A DNA stretch of 64,000 nucleotides from Zelopaecilomyces penicillatus (lineage: Eukaryota > Ascomycota > Sordariomycetes > Hypocreales > Pseudodiploosporaceae), in the NCBI GenBank assembly GCA_005765155.1, contig VCCP01000005.1, forward strand, positions 1,674,001 to 1,738,000. Direction: 5' to 3'. The notes beneath the pieces were generated by a model, which worked only from the letters and a program-made list of their open reading frames with translations, did not search any database and had not been told where the DNA came from. Positions 46,424 to 57,382 of this stretch are shown here, in pieces (position 1 is the stretch's first letter; each line of letters starts with the position of its first letter). A program made the position numbers and the translations under genes.

Positions 46424-48236
46424 GATTTAGGGGGGGGGGGAAGGCCGTCGATGATCTTTGAATGAGCTTGTGGTTGATGGGGAGACAGAGAGAAGAGGGT
46501 TTGGGGAGAGCGGGCTGTCGCTAAGGCATGACAGTCACACAGCGAATATTGGAATTGGGACCTTGCGCTGACGAGATGACTGGGTGGGGCGTGAACACAG
46601 AAAAAAAAATATGCTGTCATACAAACAAAGCCTTGGGTCGTACAAACTGTCATGTAGCTACAATAAAAGAGCCCAGCTTCGACTTTCGATGAAGCTGCAC
46701 ATACCAGAAGGAACCGAGAAAGCAAGAAAGAGGTCGAGGGAGCGGTGGACAGTCAGTGAGTTAGTCTAGTAGCTGGCAGCTCATCTCCTTACGTTACGAG
46801 AACCATGGGAGCAACTCCCCGAGCGCCGACGGTTGCCGCTTGGACAGAGACGGCAGCAGACGTCAGCCGACACACGCCCGACGACCCGCCCACTGGAAAA
46901 GGATCACTGGGGCTGCTGGGCGGCGATCGCTTAGCGCCTACACAGCACTGTAATTACACCTACCTGGGGACGGGCGACCGACCGATGTCGCTGCGACAAT
47001 GCCGACCGCTGGTGCCAAGCCAATCGAGGATCAACCGACGACCCGACGACGCCATATTACGTATTCAGACAGGCTGTGATTGGATTGCTGCAGCTGTCAT
47101 GGTGCAGATGGCCCTGCAAACGGTGCAGGGTTATGGCGGCGCCAGAGTGGACTTGAGTGGCATCTAGGAACTTGTGAAAGGGGGGCATGAACGGGGAGTT
47201 TGGAACACACTAAAATAGCGGTGCAGCCCGCTGACACAGCCGGCCATCAGGGTGGTAAACAGTTATGCCAACGTATTCGGGTCCGAGGAACATTTATTTA
47301 GAGGTATTAGTTCGTTTGGCAACTGTGAAACTATCTCGATTGAGCACATGGCAAGGGCAATTGTTACTTGTCTTCTAGAACTTGTATATATAAGACCTGG
47401 CTAGACACTTTTCCCTGGTGGTTTTGAGAAAGAAGCTTGTTCGTAGGAGTAGGCCGAAACTGTGACTGACTTGACCTATTGTCCTCCTTTTCTGGTAGAA
47501 TGATAAGAAATTGGGAAGCGGAATCACCCAGTCTAAAGATATTTGCTACTAACTTTTCTACATTGAGGGTCATCATTCTCCATGGCTACTAATCCCGTGG
47601 CATAGGGCTGTTAATTTGGCCAATTTGGATGCTGTTGGAGGTTGCCGGTGTGTACTTATACATGATAATGCTTCCGATAAAGGCTCAACGTCGTAAACAC
47701 ATGGACATAATGGAGCCCTGCTATTCTAGCTATTCAAGCTCATGCTTACAGCAGCCAAGTATCATACTTGCAATTGATACTTTAGTGAACTGGGAAAGAC
47801 AGAGAATTGTGATAGTCGAGGCTTAGTTTGGGAACTGAAGCTCCAAATCAAGCACCTCAGCTCTTCCCTAACCAGCTGCTAAGAATCAATTCGAACTACA
47901 AACTGTAGATATTTCGGGTCATGATTTGCAGTCCCACGTAGTTCATCAAAAAACAACCGTAGCTACCAATCTCTCAGCAATGGGGAACACAAGATTTAGG
48001 TGCGACAGATTTCCAGTTTCATCTCCAGGCTGCAGGTCAACTCCTGGTACTCAGTCTGGTATGCAATATATGGCCGAGTTACTGGCAAGATGACCACTCA
48101 TACCAATGCCGCCAACATACCTAAAAATATTGTCATATCCTAAAGTGATTTTGCAGTCGCTTAAATCAGACGCTCTCTAGCGGCCTAGATGCATCATACG
48201 CACCACTCTCTTCATTCCTAGATTATGGTGATTGAA
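46424..48236. other. Intergenic, sulfite oxidase promoter / 3' of PPAT gene
   Basis: 1.8 kb with no supported gene. It starts with a G11 run (46430-46440) next to the sulfite oxidase start. A plus-strand TATATATAAG lies near 47385-47394 but no matching gene follows. An open frame of 120 residues at 46805-47167 (+) has no domain. Confidence 0.5.
46430..46440. repeat. G11 homopolymer next to sulfite oxidase start
   Basis: Eleven G on the plus strand, read as C on the sense strand, ending 6 nt before the sulfite oxidase ATG. Confidence 0.85.
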
Positions 48237-49463
48237 TCATTCTCGCGTCTTTGCTTCCGCCTTTTGCTGCCGTATCGCCGTGCTGCTAATCTTGTTGACA
48301 AAGTTTGCTGTTGTAGAGACTGCTGCTCCTTTGCCTTCCTCATCAACCTCCATGATCTCCCCTGCGTCTAACACGTCAATCTCATAAACATCCAACGGCT
48401 TCCATCCCTTTTCGCTTCTCCTATCGTTAATAGCCTGTCCGCCGCTGCGTGTTTCGCCAGATACCGCAATAGCATGGACGAACTCTTCAGATATAGTAGG
48501 ACCATATGGATCGTGGATATTGACACACCGAACAAGCACCGTGCCGTCACGGAAAGTGGCTTGGAGTTCGTCAGGAATGGTATTGGTCTGGGGCACAACT
48601 CCGGTAGGTGAGTTGAATACGGTGGAGAGAAATGAGAGGACGTGCTGTGCGCGTGTGTCCCAGGACTGAAGCTGGTCGGCGTACTTTTTCTTCTGTAGTA
48701 GCTCGTCGCCCGAGGTACCGACAATCATTACGCAATGATTTCCAGTTTTTTTTTCAGGGAACTTGAGAAGCAGGGCGGTTGCATGTAAGAGGAGCTTGTG
48801 GCCTGGGTGAAGGTGGTCAAATGTGCCACCTAGGCAGGCGACTTCGTATCCCTCCGTCGCCTCCTTCGCTGCTTCGGCAATGCCAGTGTCAGTGGATAAG
48901 CTGAGGCCACCATCGACAACCACAATCTGGCTCTGCAAAAGAGTTTGTTTGCCTTCTGCGAGGGCAAGATATGAGTTCAGCAGTTCATAGCCTGGCTCAC
49001 TGCCTGGATGGTAAATACACTTCCACGGATACACTGTAGAAGCAAAGCCAGCAAGATCTAGCACGACGGTACGATTTGTCTCAAAGATCCCGTCAAAGTT
49101 TCGGTGATACTCCCGTCCCGGCTCATGGTCGACCAAGACAACCCTTGCATCAATGAATCCATCGCCAGCACTAGGGATAGACTCTTCGGTGCAGATAACC
49201 GAGATGATGGTGTAGAGACTGGCGAGGAGAGACTGCGCAGTCTTCCAGCATACAGATCTCGACCTAATCCCAGGAAACCCCGTCAGAACAGGGCAGGCGA
49301 GCGCAATGACAAGAACTGCTGGGCGAGGGCCATCTCGTAATTTCCTCAGCACAGCTGTGAGTGGCGTCCGGTAGGCAGTGTTGAGGGCGACTCGAGTGGC
49401 TGGTTTCGGTGGAGAAGGGAGGAGAAGCAGCGATGGTGGCGCTACGGAGGCTGCAGGAGCCAT
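48237..49463 (-). CDS. CAB4: Phosphopantetheine adenylyltransferase (CoA synthesis)
   Basis: Single exon, 408 residues. It joins ATP and 4'-phosphopantetheine to dephospho-CoA, the penultimate step of CoA synthesis, in the cytosol. The nucleotidyltransferase fold is shown by LGGTFDHLHPGHKLLL (about 210-226), with the HxGH site as HPGH. The strand VMIVGTSGDELLQKKK follows, then the C-terminal ISSTAIRQQK, the ISSTxIR substrate-binding motif. The N-terminal ~200 residues are a variable fungal extension with a Pro/Leu-rich start. Fungal enzymes are separate from dephospho-CoA kinase, which agrees with the absence of a kinase P-loop after the fold. Length is more than yeast Cab4 because of the extension. 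I use the first Met; a later start would not change the domain. Confidence 0.9.
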   Translation of the reverse strand: MAPAASVAPPSLLLLPSPPKPATRVALNTAYRTPLTAVLRKLRDGPRPAVLVIALACPVLTGFPGIRSRSVCWKTAQSLLASLYTIISVICTEESIPSAGDGFIDARVVLVDHEPGREYHRNFDGIFETNRTVVLDLAGFASTVYPWKCIYHPGSEPGYELLNSYLALAEGKQTLLQSQIVVVDGGLSLSTDTGIAEAAKEATEGYEVACLGGTFDHLHPGHKLLLHATALLLKFPEKKTGNHCVMIVGTSGDELLQKKKYADQLQSWDTRAQHVLSFLSTVFNSPTGVVPQTNTIPDELQATFRDGTVLVRCVNIHDPYGPTISEEFVHAIAVSGETRSGGQAINDRRSEKGWKPLDVYEIDVLDAGEIMEVDEEGKGAAVSTTANFVNKISSTAIRQQKAEAKTRE

Positions 49464-50373
49464 GATAGTTATGTCTAGTCGTGCGATAAGCTGTAACCAG
49501 AGATCGGTGGAGTTGAGGGTGAAAGGTTGAAATGAAAGTCGGCCGATGATGCAATCGTTTGGATGGATTTACATCCGACCGAGGCTGCATATGGAGTGGA
49601 TGTCTCATGTTCCTGGACCTTGGAGGGGTAGCTGTCACAAAGAATGACAGTGTCGGCTGCTGTAGATGCACTGTAAATGAACGTTATGTAGTGGATCTAC
49701 CCCGCCATTCAGGTACTGACCTGACATGAAGCTTTTTATCTGATTTATCTATTGTAAAAGCTGCGCCGTTATTTTCTAGATTCCATCTACAAGGCTGGAC
49801 CTTGGCTCATCAAGTTTAATAACGATCTGCTACTACATTCTCCCAGAATCTCAAGTGAAAAGTCGGATTTAAATCACCAAAAACACCCACATGTTTAGTA
49901 CTTGCCTAGTGCTAACATCGTGTTCAAACATGCCGCCTCCGTCACTAATCAAACTAGACAGACACGATGAAGTTTTCCTTCACCAAAGCTATGCTATTCA
50001 TTATTTCTACTGTGTAACCTACTGGAATAAGGTGTATTGACGAAGAAAGAAACAGCTCACTGTGGATAAATTCAGGAAAAGGCAACGTTGGAAATGGGCG
50101 GTTAAGGTTCTTCTGCGCATGCACCAAAACCTGTGAATGGCCTCTGACAAGGTATAAGCGTTTTTCATGCAGCCAAACCCAAAAAAATGTGCGCAAAGAC
50201 TTAATACTGGCTCACGATATATATAATACTGCTGTCTGTATTTATTTCTTGTCCAAGAAATCTAACCTCGTTCATTTCTTCATTCCAGCTTTCCTCGTCT
50301 CCTTGATCCCTTCTCACCTTGCACCTCCCAACCTTGAAATCACAAGTCCCCAAGACATATACTCTCCAGCATC
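49464..50373. other. Divergent spacer, PPAT / single-pass protein
   Basis: 910 bp between two head-to-head genes. A TATATATAA box is noted at 50218-50226. The last ~130 bp before 50374 are C/T-rich leader. No gene is seen. Confidence 0.5.
50218..50226 (+). promoter_or_regulatory. TATA-like box of the single-pass membrane protein gene
   Basis: TATATATAA on the plus strand, about 150 bp upstream of the ATG at 50374, followed by a C/T-rich leader. Confidence 0.5.
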
Positions 50374-51048
50374 ATGAGTACCCATAACAACTTCGTCTCA
50401 AACATGACCGGCCAAGGATGGTCGCAGAACCTATCTGTCACCATCAGTCCAGCATCCCTCAACACAAAGCTGGTGCAAATGGTGGCTAACAGCGCCGAAA
50501 CCACCCTAGCCAAGAGCACGGAAAACGAAAATCCAGAACTGCCAGATATAGACAATGTCAAAGCAATCGTTTTTTCTATCTCACTGCTTGTATTTTTCAT
50601 GGGATGCTTCTACTTTGTCGTCTTTCTTGACATGAAACGCAAGTTCCGCTCTGGCGAGCTCACAGAGGACCTTCATGGTCTTCGCGACCTCTTCCGCAAT
50701 GGTGCTCGCAAGGTATATCAGTTTGTCAGAGGCGGCATGGGAATTAGCACATTCTGGCACTATTTCTTGGGCTGCTTTAATAAGCAGAACAAAGACAACG
50801 ATTCCGACAACGACGTCGAAAAGGGTTTGGGATCGGCCTCCAATTGCAACGCCGTCATTGAGAGACTCGCCGCAAAGAAGACTACCTCACCAAATCCTTC
50901 AGACCAAGCCAGTAGCTCTGGGTTAAAGGGGGAGGACATCGCTCAATCTGGTTCTGAAGTCCCTGCTTCTGCAGAGAAGGCTGTGGAGTCTGACGCCAGC
51001 AGCAGCATCACCATCATCAGCTCGCTTGATCCTGCCATCATTCATTGA
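50374..51048 (+). CDS. Single-pass membrane protein of unknown function
   Basis: Single exon, 224 residues; I do not recognise a family. It has an N-terminal region with Asn-rich glycosylation-type sites (NNFVSNMTGQ, NLSVT) but no clear cleaved signal peptide. One strong hydrophobic helix spans about residues 64-85 (AIVFSISLLVFFMGCFYFVVFL). Basic residues follow directly (DMKRKFR), which by the positive-inside rule puts the C-terminus in the cytosol. A helical region (LHGLRDLFRNGARKVYQFVRG) is next, then a disordered Ser/Asp-rich tail. Codon use looks like the neighbours and there are no introns. A TATA-like box and a pyrimidine-rich leader lie upstream, so it is probably expressed. It could be a signal-anchored membrane protein; function is unknown. 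Confidence 0.72.
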   Translation: MSTHNNFVSNMTGQGWSQNLSVTISPASLNTKLVQMVANSAETTLAKSTENENPELPDIDNVKAIVFSISLLVFFMGCFYFVVFLDMKRKFRSGELTEDLHGLRDLFRNGARKVYQFVRGGMGISTFWHYFLGCFNKQNKDNDSDNDVEKGLGSASNCNAVIERLAAKKTTSPNPSDQASSSGLKGEDIAQSGSEVPASAEKAVESDASSSITIISSLDPAIIH

Positions 51049-51927
51049 ACTAAAATTTATGAGTTAGTTGTAACGATTATGAAGGCAGTACACAGATCTC
51101 ATGAAGAAGAATGGAGATGTTGAGTTGTGGGATAGCACTGTTTTGGAAAGACTGGGATTTCAGTAATGGCTTGGAGTTTTGGAGGAGTTTGAATGGCATC
51201 ACGGAAAAAGGGGAACAACAACAAATTTTCATATGTAAATGAGTGCAAATAAAAAAAAGGAATAAAAAAGAGTCAGTCAATGGAAGAGATCTAAGCTAGA
51301 GAGATAGACTTACCAAGAGAATTTAGTATAAAGATATTGGACATTCAGGTGTTGCCCAGAACCTCGTGGCAGCCTATTCGCTCAACCTGATCATGGCTCA
51401 CAAACCAGATTAATAGACGCATATATAGACACCACGATATTGGTATCGATCTCTCAACACACAACTCTCGCTCTTAAATCTTTAGTCGCCATAGAGAGCA
51501 CTAGGGGACAGACACCATCATAAGCACTAAGCAGACTTATAAATGATAGCCAACTATGCAAATCAGCTTGTGGGCCGCGGATATAAATGTCCATACATGT
51601 ACAAGAAGAAAGGACAAGTTTCATATGGTAAATTATATACTTTAAAAGAATTATCATGAGGCTTTTCTGCCCATGCAACATAAACCAGAGACGTATCTAT
51701 CCCAGTCGTCCCAAGCCCCCTAAACGTGTTGAATCATGTAATAGGTCATTTCAACTCATCCCAAAAAATGCCGCCTTTTCCCCCTTGCGTACCGTTTGCG
51801 CAAAGTACCCCAGACATTGCACCTATAAGTCCCTCTCCTAAAGAAAAAGATAAATAAAAAGTCATTATATAAAGCTTCGCTTTATAACCAAAACAAAGCC
51901 AAGAAGAGATGGGTGCTGTATAACGCA
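51049..51927. other. Convergent intergenic (single-pass protein / GDPD)
   Basis: 879 bp, A/T-rich, with no supported gene. Short open frames on both strands have no domain. Confidence 0.5.
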
Positions 51928-53193
51928 TTACTTCCTCAGGCCAATGTTGAAGCAATTCGCGTAATACGTCACCGTGGCACTCCAATCCGAAAAGACAGCC
52001 TTGACACCAATCTGGCGATGTAAAACATCCACCAGCTTGTACATGTCGCCGTCCTTCTTCACCACATCCTTAACTGAGCTCCAGTAGTAGTCGCCCTTCT
52101 TGTGCACGACAGCCAGCGGCGGTGAGCGCTCCAGGCTCCAGGTGACAATCTTGAGTCCCAGCTCGTTGGCTCGCTTGGCATAAGGGCTGGGCACCATCTT
52201 GCCGTTCAGGACGTGAACGAGATACGGCAGCGGCGGGGCGACGATGCGCACACCGTCGGCCTTGTACTGTGTGAGATTGGCAACGGCGCCGGGGAAGGTC
52301 TGGGGCGTTTCGCCGTTCTGGTCGAGGTAGACGGCCTGGCGGCCGAACTTGGGCTCGGCTTTGATCCAGTACAGGATGTCATCGTACAAGAAGCTCTGGG
52401 GCAACACACGCGACGGGTGGATGCCGGCGGCCTTGAACTCGTTGATTAGCTGCTGCGCGTAGTGCGCCTGTGTGTAGGTGCCCTGGAATGGCATCTTGAC
52501 CTCGGGCGTCTTGAGCTCAGGAGTGAAGTCGAGGCCAAGCCCATCGGTCAACTCAATGTGCTCCTTGAGCGTCATGACAGTGCCGCAAGTCGCGTAAAGG
52601 TCCGTTCGCCAGCTCGCCGTACCACCGAGGTAGTCCTGGGCCGTCGTCGCTGTGCCATTAAAGGCGTCCATCTTGCCGCAGAGCGTCTTGAACTCGGCGA
52701 CCGTAAAATCGCTGGTGCAGCACTTGGCCGTCGCGGGCTTGCCATTAGCAGCGGGCGCAAACGGCGTCGTGCACTTGGCATTGAGCTCTGGGATGGTGAC
52801 GATGTTGGTCGTCGTGTGCAAATCGCACTGGCTATGGCGGCACACTAGCTTGCGATCCTTGGTGAAGGCAACATCACACTCGAGAACACCGGCACCCATA
52901 CGAGCGCCAGCCAAATTTGACTGCCGGGTGTGTTCCGGGAACTGAAGAGGCGCGCCGCCGCGGTGGCCGTAAGACCAACTCGATGCCTTCATGTTCTTGT
53001 CCTTGCACGAGGCGAGCTTCGTCTTGAGCGGTCCCTCATCCATATCTTCGACGAGGAAGTACGGCCTCGGCCCCAGCTCGATCTGCTTGATGGGCTTGAT
53101 GACGACGCCGCCAACGGGGGGTGGGTAGGGCGTGGCCGAGGTCTGGCCAACGGCCGCGATGCCCACGGCCAGAATAGAAGAAGCAAACTTCAT
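51928..53193 (-). CDS. Secreted glycerophosphodiester phosphodiesterase
   Basis: Single exon, 421 residues. It hydrolyses glycerophosphodiesters (such as glycerophosphocholine) to glycerol-3-phosphate and an alcohol, likely outside the cell. A signal peptide is seen at 1-20 (MKFASSILAVGIAAVGQTSA). The catalytic set of the GDPD TIM barrel is present: H77-R78 in YGHRGG, E105 and D107 in LECDVAF, and H120 in CRHSQCDLH. The canonical HRG...PENT segment is instead HRGGAPLQFPEHT, so the Asn of PENT is His. The later barrel strands (GLDFTPELK, LKIVTWSL, KAVFSDW) are in place. Cys count (11 or so) fits an extracellular fold. A plant-pathogen or saprotroph lifestyle would use this for phospholipid scavenging, but that is inference. 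Confidence 0.92.
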   Translation of the reverse strand: MKFASSILAVGIAAVGQTSATPYPPPVGGVVIKPIKQIELGPRPYFLVEDMDEGPLKTKLASCKDKNMKASSWSYGHRGGAPLQFPEHTRQSNLAGARMGAGVLECDVAFTKDRKLVCRHSQCDLHTTTNIVTIPELNAKCTTPFAPAANGKPATAKCCTSDFTVAEFKTLCGKMDAFNGTATTAQDYLGGTASWRTDLYATCGTVMTLKEHIELTDGLGLDFTPELKTPEVKMPFQGTYTQAHYAQQLINEFKAAGIHPSRVLPQSFLYDDILYWIKAEPKFGRQAVYLDQNGETPQTFPGAVANLTQYKADGVRIVAPPLPYLVHVLNGKMVPSPYAKRANELGLKIVTWSLERSPPLAVVHKKGDYYWSSVKDVVKKDGDMYKLVDVLHRQIGVKAVFSDWSATVTYYANCFNIGLRK

Positions 53194-55536
53194 CTTGAAC
53201 GAGATATCTCAGCGAGAAAAAAAAAACAAGATGGCCCGGCAGTCCGTCCCAGATGTCAAAAGAAGATTAGAAGATGTCGACAACGTCGGGATTGAAGTTC
53301 CCGAGAGCGCAAAACCTAAACTTGGCCCGTGTGGACGGAGGAAGCTCGACACACGGCTAGGGACGGGACGGGACAGAAAGAAACTCGAGGACTTGGAATA
53401 GACAAAGATTTGCTTCCTTCTCAATAACTTTCGCAAAAGGTCAGCTAAGCGGGCAGATTCGACGACCTTTAATACAAACGTCCGACTCCGCAGAAGCAAC
53501 CCCAGCTCAACGCATGTACCGGTAATCTTTGACCCAACCCCATGGGCACGCACGCTGGATAATCCCCATCCATGTCCGTAGATACGGTAATTACCCCGGT
53601 CCAACCCCATATGATTATGCATGTTCGCTCCGCGGCCTGGCCGTAAGAGGCGGAAAAGGCCGTTTGGCAAGGGTGGTGGGGGAGAGACACCACATGGGGG
53701 GGTTTTACACATTATTATTGCACCTACAACGATGAAGAGAAGGTTCTTCTGGACGCCGTAGCGCGGGCTGGAGCGTTGATGACATCCTTCTTTCGGCCGT
53801 AGCTCCTTATGCTATCTTACTGCCAAGGGCGCCCAGTCCTTCAGCCGTGGCTGTGTTTGGGGCTACTGCTGGTCTTGGAAGCTTTGCGTGCTTTTCGATT
53901 GTTCCCTGAATAAGTTAAATAACTTGACCTTGTCCCCCTGCAAACCAAGCAAGGGCAACAACGCCTGGTGCTGGTTGGCTGGTTGGTTCACCTAGGCCGC
54001 TTTGTTATCCGCAGAACAGAGGGCGTTTTAGCCTGTTCTGTACTCTGTACGTCACTGGCAATGCGATGCGACGCTGGGATGGGCGAATTCTGGGGGAAAC
54101 GGCGTCTTGGCACTGTGGATGGAGTTTTTGATGGATAGAAGCAGAGTTGTACCGACTGGGCTGGGCTGGGCCGAGCTGAGCTGAGGTCGTAAAAGCCGTG
54201 TTCAAAGGTCGTGGTGAATGGCTCATGATGGTGGTGGTGTAAAAGCCCTCACCACCTCAGTCTGCATGACGCATTATACACGTACCAGCCGCTTCCTGAG
54301 CCGTCTGTTTGAGCCAAGCCAGTCTATCGAACCAACATGCAGGACATTGCATTTGCGTTTGCATTTGCATTTCCATCAGCGCTCAGATGGCAACGAATGG
54401 CATTGCCAGTTCTGAGAAACGTGTGGTCTAGTGTGGGTGAGTTGGCGATCAGCAAACCATCAAACCGCCTGGCACGTGTACCTAGAACATGCCCGACGGG
54501 GGACAGCCAACCAGCCAGAGGCCCCTATTTTTACAGGGAGTAATAGGGTGTGGTGGCCCTGTCAAGCCCCTGTCAAATTCCCGCCAGCAGGATCCAGGGC
54601 CCTGCGGTATTGCGTGCAGCGTGGGGTAGCTGCCCTGTCGGATTCGCCCAAGAACCAGCGCTGATGCTGATCCATGAGAAATTCCACACAGTTGCGCCAG
54701 CAAATGCCGATCCCTCCAGGGGAAATAGCGAAGCGATACCGAAGGGTATTAATTATCATCAAGAACCGTCACCCATGGTTGTAATACCTCTTCCTTGCAC
54801 TATTGGGTTGTTGCCGATCCTGTCCTGTTCCTGTTCCTGTCCACGCTCCTTGTCCCTGAGTTGACTTCATCGTCGCATGATGCAATATGCCTACTACGTA
54901 CGCAGTTTACGCTCCCAGCCACAGCCAATGCCGACTCATGCACCTTGCTCTCCTTATCAGCAACCATATTACCTGGTACTGAACCTGTGGCTTGTCGCAG
55001 ACGAGACGAGCAGGTGGAGTTTATCCATGCAACAGCAATGCGAACTTGTAGACGAGACGAATCCCCGTGGAAAGGGAAGGGGCTAATTATCGAGCTGACA
55101 GTTTATCTCTTTTATGCCATTGCAAGAGGCGCTAACCAAATAATAATAATAGGGGTGACAGACTGACAGGCGGTCTTGGCAGCATCGAAAGGGATGGAGG
55201 ATTCTGTACCAGCTCGGTAGGGGAAGGGCTGATCGTTGCCGATATTTTGAGTTAGTAGTGCAAGAGCAAAGACCCGTGAGTTTGGTGAGATCCATATCAA
55301 AAGTTGGCCGAAGCTTGTTAGAAGCGATAGAGTCTAAATAGTCTGTCGGCTCGGCAGCGCTCGGGGCGATGATAGCCTATTCTCTTCGTATACGCGCATG
55401 CTTGGACTCATCATGACCCTATCCACCCACATATACCCATCTCGGCGGGTAATGATAGGGTCCGTTTCTCGGTCCCAAGACCCGAACTCTGTAACATCCC
55501 AGACAATTATATCCCCAGCGTACCTGATAGTTATCG
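53194..55536. other. Intergenic, GDPD / chitinase
   Basis: 2.3 kb without a supported gene. It contains small tandem stretches: GCATTTGCGTTTGCATTTGC near 54350, a (CTGGG)n-like run near 54160-54170, and AATAATAATA near 55141. Open frames on both strands show no domain. Confidence 0.5.
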
Positions 55537-56859
55537 CTATAACTCATCCTTAGTTGCGCTATCAATGACCCTCAGTCTATTTATGGTACGCACACCATCA
55601 ATCGTTGCCTGCAAATGCGCAAACTCTGGCGCGTCTTCTCCCAAACCCCATGCGAAAACTCCACCGAGACCCAATTGTTCTACAATGTGGCGCATCTTGC
55701 GCTGGATCACCTTTGGTGTATCGTACGACCACCATCGGTCCTCCTCGGCATCCCAGAATCCGTAGCTTCCATCTTCGAAATATTGGCCTTTTGCTCGCGC
55801 TCGGGCAAACGATGCAGCGAGCTCCTCGGGTATGTCATCGTGCCAGCTAAAAGCAGCAGTCCTGCCCAAATCTGCGCCGGTGGTGGGGTCTTCGAGAAGC
55901 TGTGTGGCGCATCCGAGAGGGTGCATTTGGTCACAAGCCGTCGTCGTCATGAACCATTTCACATAGTAGCCCAATCCGAGATTCAGTTTACTTCGCGGTG
56001 CGCCGCGACTCACATATCTCTCAATTGACTCCTGAGAGTCTGTGATACCACTGTGGTGCCGCACAACACTATCTCGGCGGTTCATTAGATCGTAAGTCAT
56101 GACGTTGATGAAGTCGACGAGGTTCATGATTTTGGGAACAGTGGAGGTTGTGAATGCCATCAAGTCGCGCTCCATGCCTGGAACCGCTAGCGAGAGAATC
56201 TTTTGGGGACCAAGAGCACTGCGCAGGTCTTGAAGCAATAAGACGAAAGCATCAATTTCCCATCGGCGCTCGTAGTTGGGAGTCTGTTTGTAGTCGTCTC
56301 GATTCCCCCTGACCTAGCATGTCAGCCAAATGGAGATTCGTGCGTGTATGTTTGTGCTATAACAGAGCAAGCTGTTGGACCCACCCTGGATACTCCCAGT
56401 CGATATCAATACCATCAGCTCCAGTCATGTCTACCATAGCCTTGACCTGTTGAGCCCACCTCTTCCTCGAAACATCATCACGGGAAGCCTCTTCAAACCC
56501 CTTTGAATCTCCCCACCCCCCAATAGCAATCATGATCTTTGCGGCCTGGGCAAACTTGGGGCGGACCTTGTCCACACTCGTAAAGAGCTCGAATTTCTCT
56601 GGAGTTTGGTCCACATTGAACACATCAGACCGCATAAAGGCGAGAATGACATGCGTGATGCTGGCCACCATATCGGCCGAAGCGGGCACTACATCATGCT
56701 GGCTGGTTCGGTGGGTCAGCAATGAGCCAAAACTATGCACGAGCGAACCGACCCCGTGAGATACATAATGCATCGGACGACTTGGGAGGAGTTGCGAGAT
56801 GCCATGGCGAACCCTAAGGCCACCAGCCAGACGGCCAAGCGAACGAAAGAGATCTTCAT
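55537..56859 (-). CDS. Secreted GH18 chitinase
   Basis: Three exons, 56859-56753, 56702-56385 and 56308-55537, close to 398 residues. It hydrolyses chitin or chito-oligosaccharides. Exon 1 encodes a signal peptide (MKISFVRLAVWLVALGFAMA) and the first barrel strand (VVRCIMYLTG). The catalytic signature DGIDIDWEYPG puts D132, D135, D137 and the proton donor E139 in place, just before intron 2. Later GH18 elements are NVMTYDLM, FSWHDD and GGVFAWGLGED. No chitin-binding module or GPI signal is visible. The intron 1 acceptor joins YLTG to QHDVVPASADMV, which restores the family-like strand. A long frame reading through to 56938 is rejected as it lacks this signal peptide. The catalytic residues are intact. 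Roles could be cell-wall remodelling or attack on other fungi or insects. Confidence 0.93.
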
Positions 56860-57382
56860 GGCGGAGCGACAATGGCTTCCTTCGCGGGTTAACCAAAGCT
56901 CGAGAGGGTGAATGTCGAAGCCTCTCCTCTGTCCCCAAGCTAGAGCATACTGAGCCAGCGACTTAAGTTGCTATGCGCGAGGTTTTGCGGGATAAAATGC
57001 TATTTATCGACTAAGTGGCAGTCTCTCTAGTTCTGCGAATGGGTCTGAGGCTAAGGAGGCTTCAGTGAGAGTGACGCAGATAGTATGTACAGTGTGTATA
57101 GTGCACTGTCTTCAATTCGCACGGTAACTCCAATTCGTAGCTTGGGGGAGCTTGGAGGCATCACAAAAAAAAAGTTGCAACTCTCTGATCCAAGTAAACG
57201 GTCACAAAAAAGGAACCCCAACACAAGCGTCTTTCAGCCCAATTCGTTTGGCGCCTTCATTCTTACTTCCAACTCGCCAGATTAATACCTAAAGCCATTG
57301 GTTTCAAGGGCACAGTGTTCTCTTTTTTCTCCAGGAAACACGTCAATTCATCCCACCTTTTTTCGTGCCCGCCTCCCCCCCA
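56860..57382. other. Divergent spacer, chitinase / JIP5
   Basis: 523 bp between two head-to-head genes, probably a shared promoter. An A9 run lies near 57164. No gene or clear TATA box is seen. Confidence 0.5.

Noticed and set aside
46805..47167. 120-codon open frame (+) in the sulfite oxidase promoter region
   Set aside because: No motif or homology that I can recognise and no promoter context.
56385..56938. Chitinase start at 56938 in the unspliced frame
   Set aside because: It lacks a signal peptide and the first barrel strand; splicing from the ATG at 56859 restores both.
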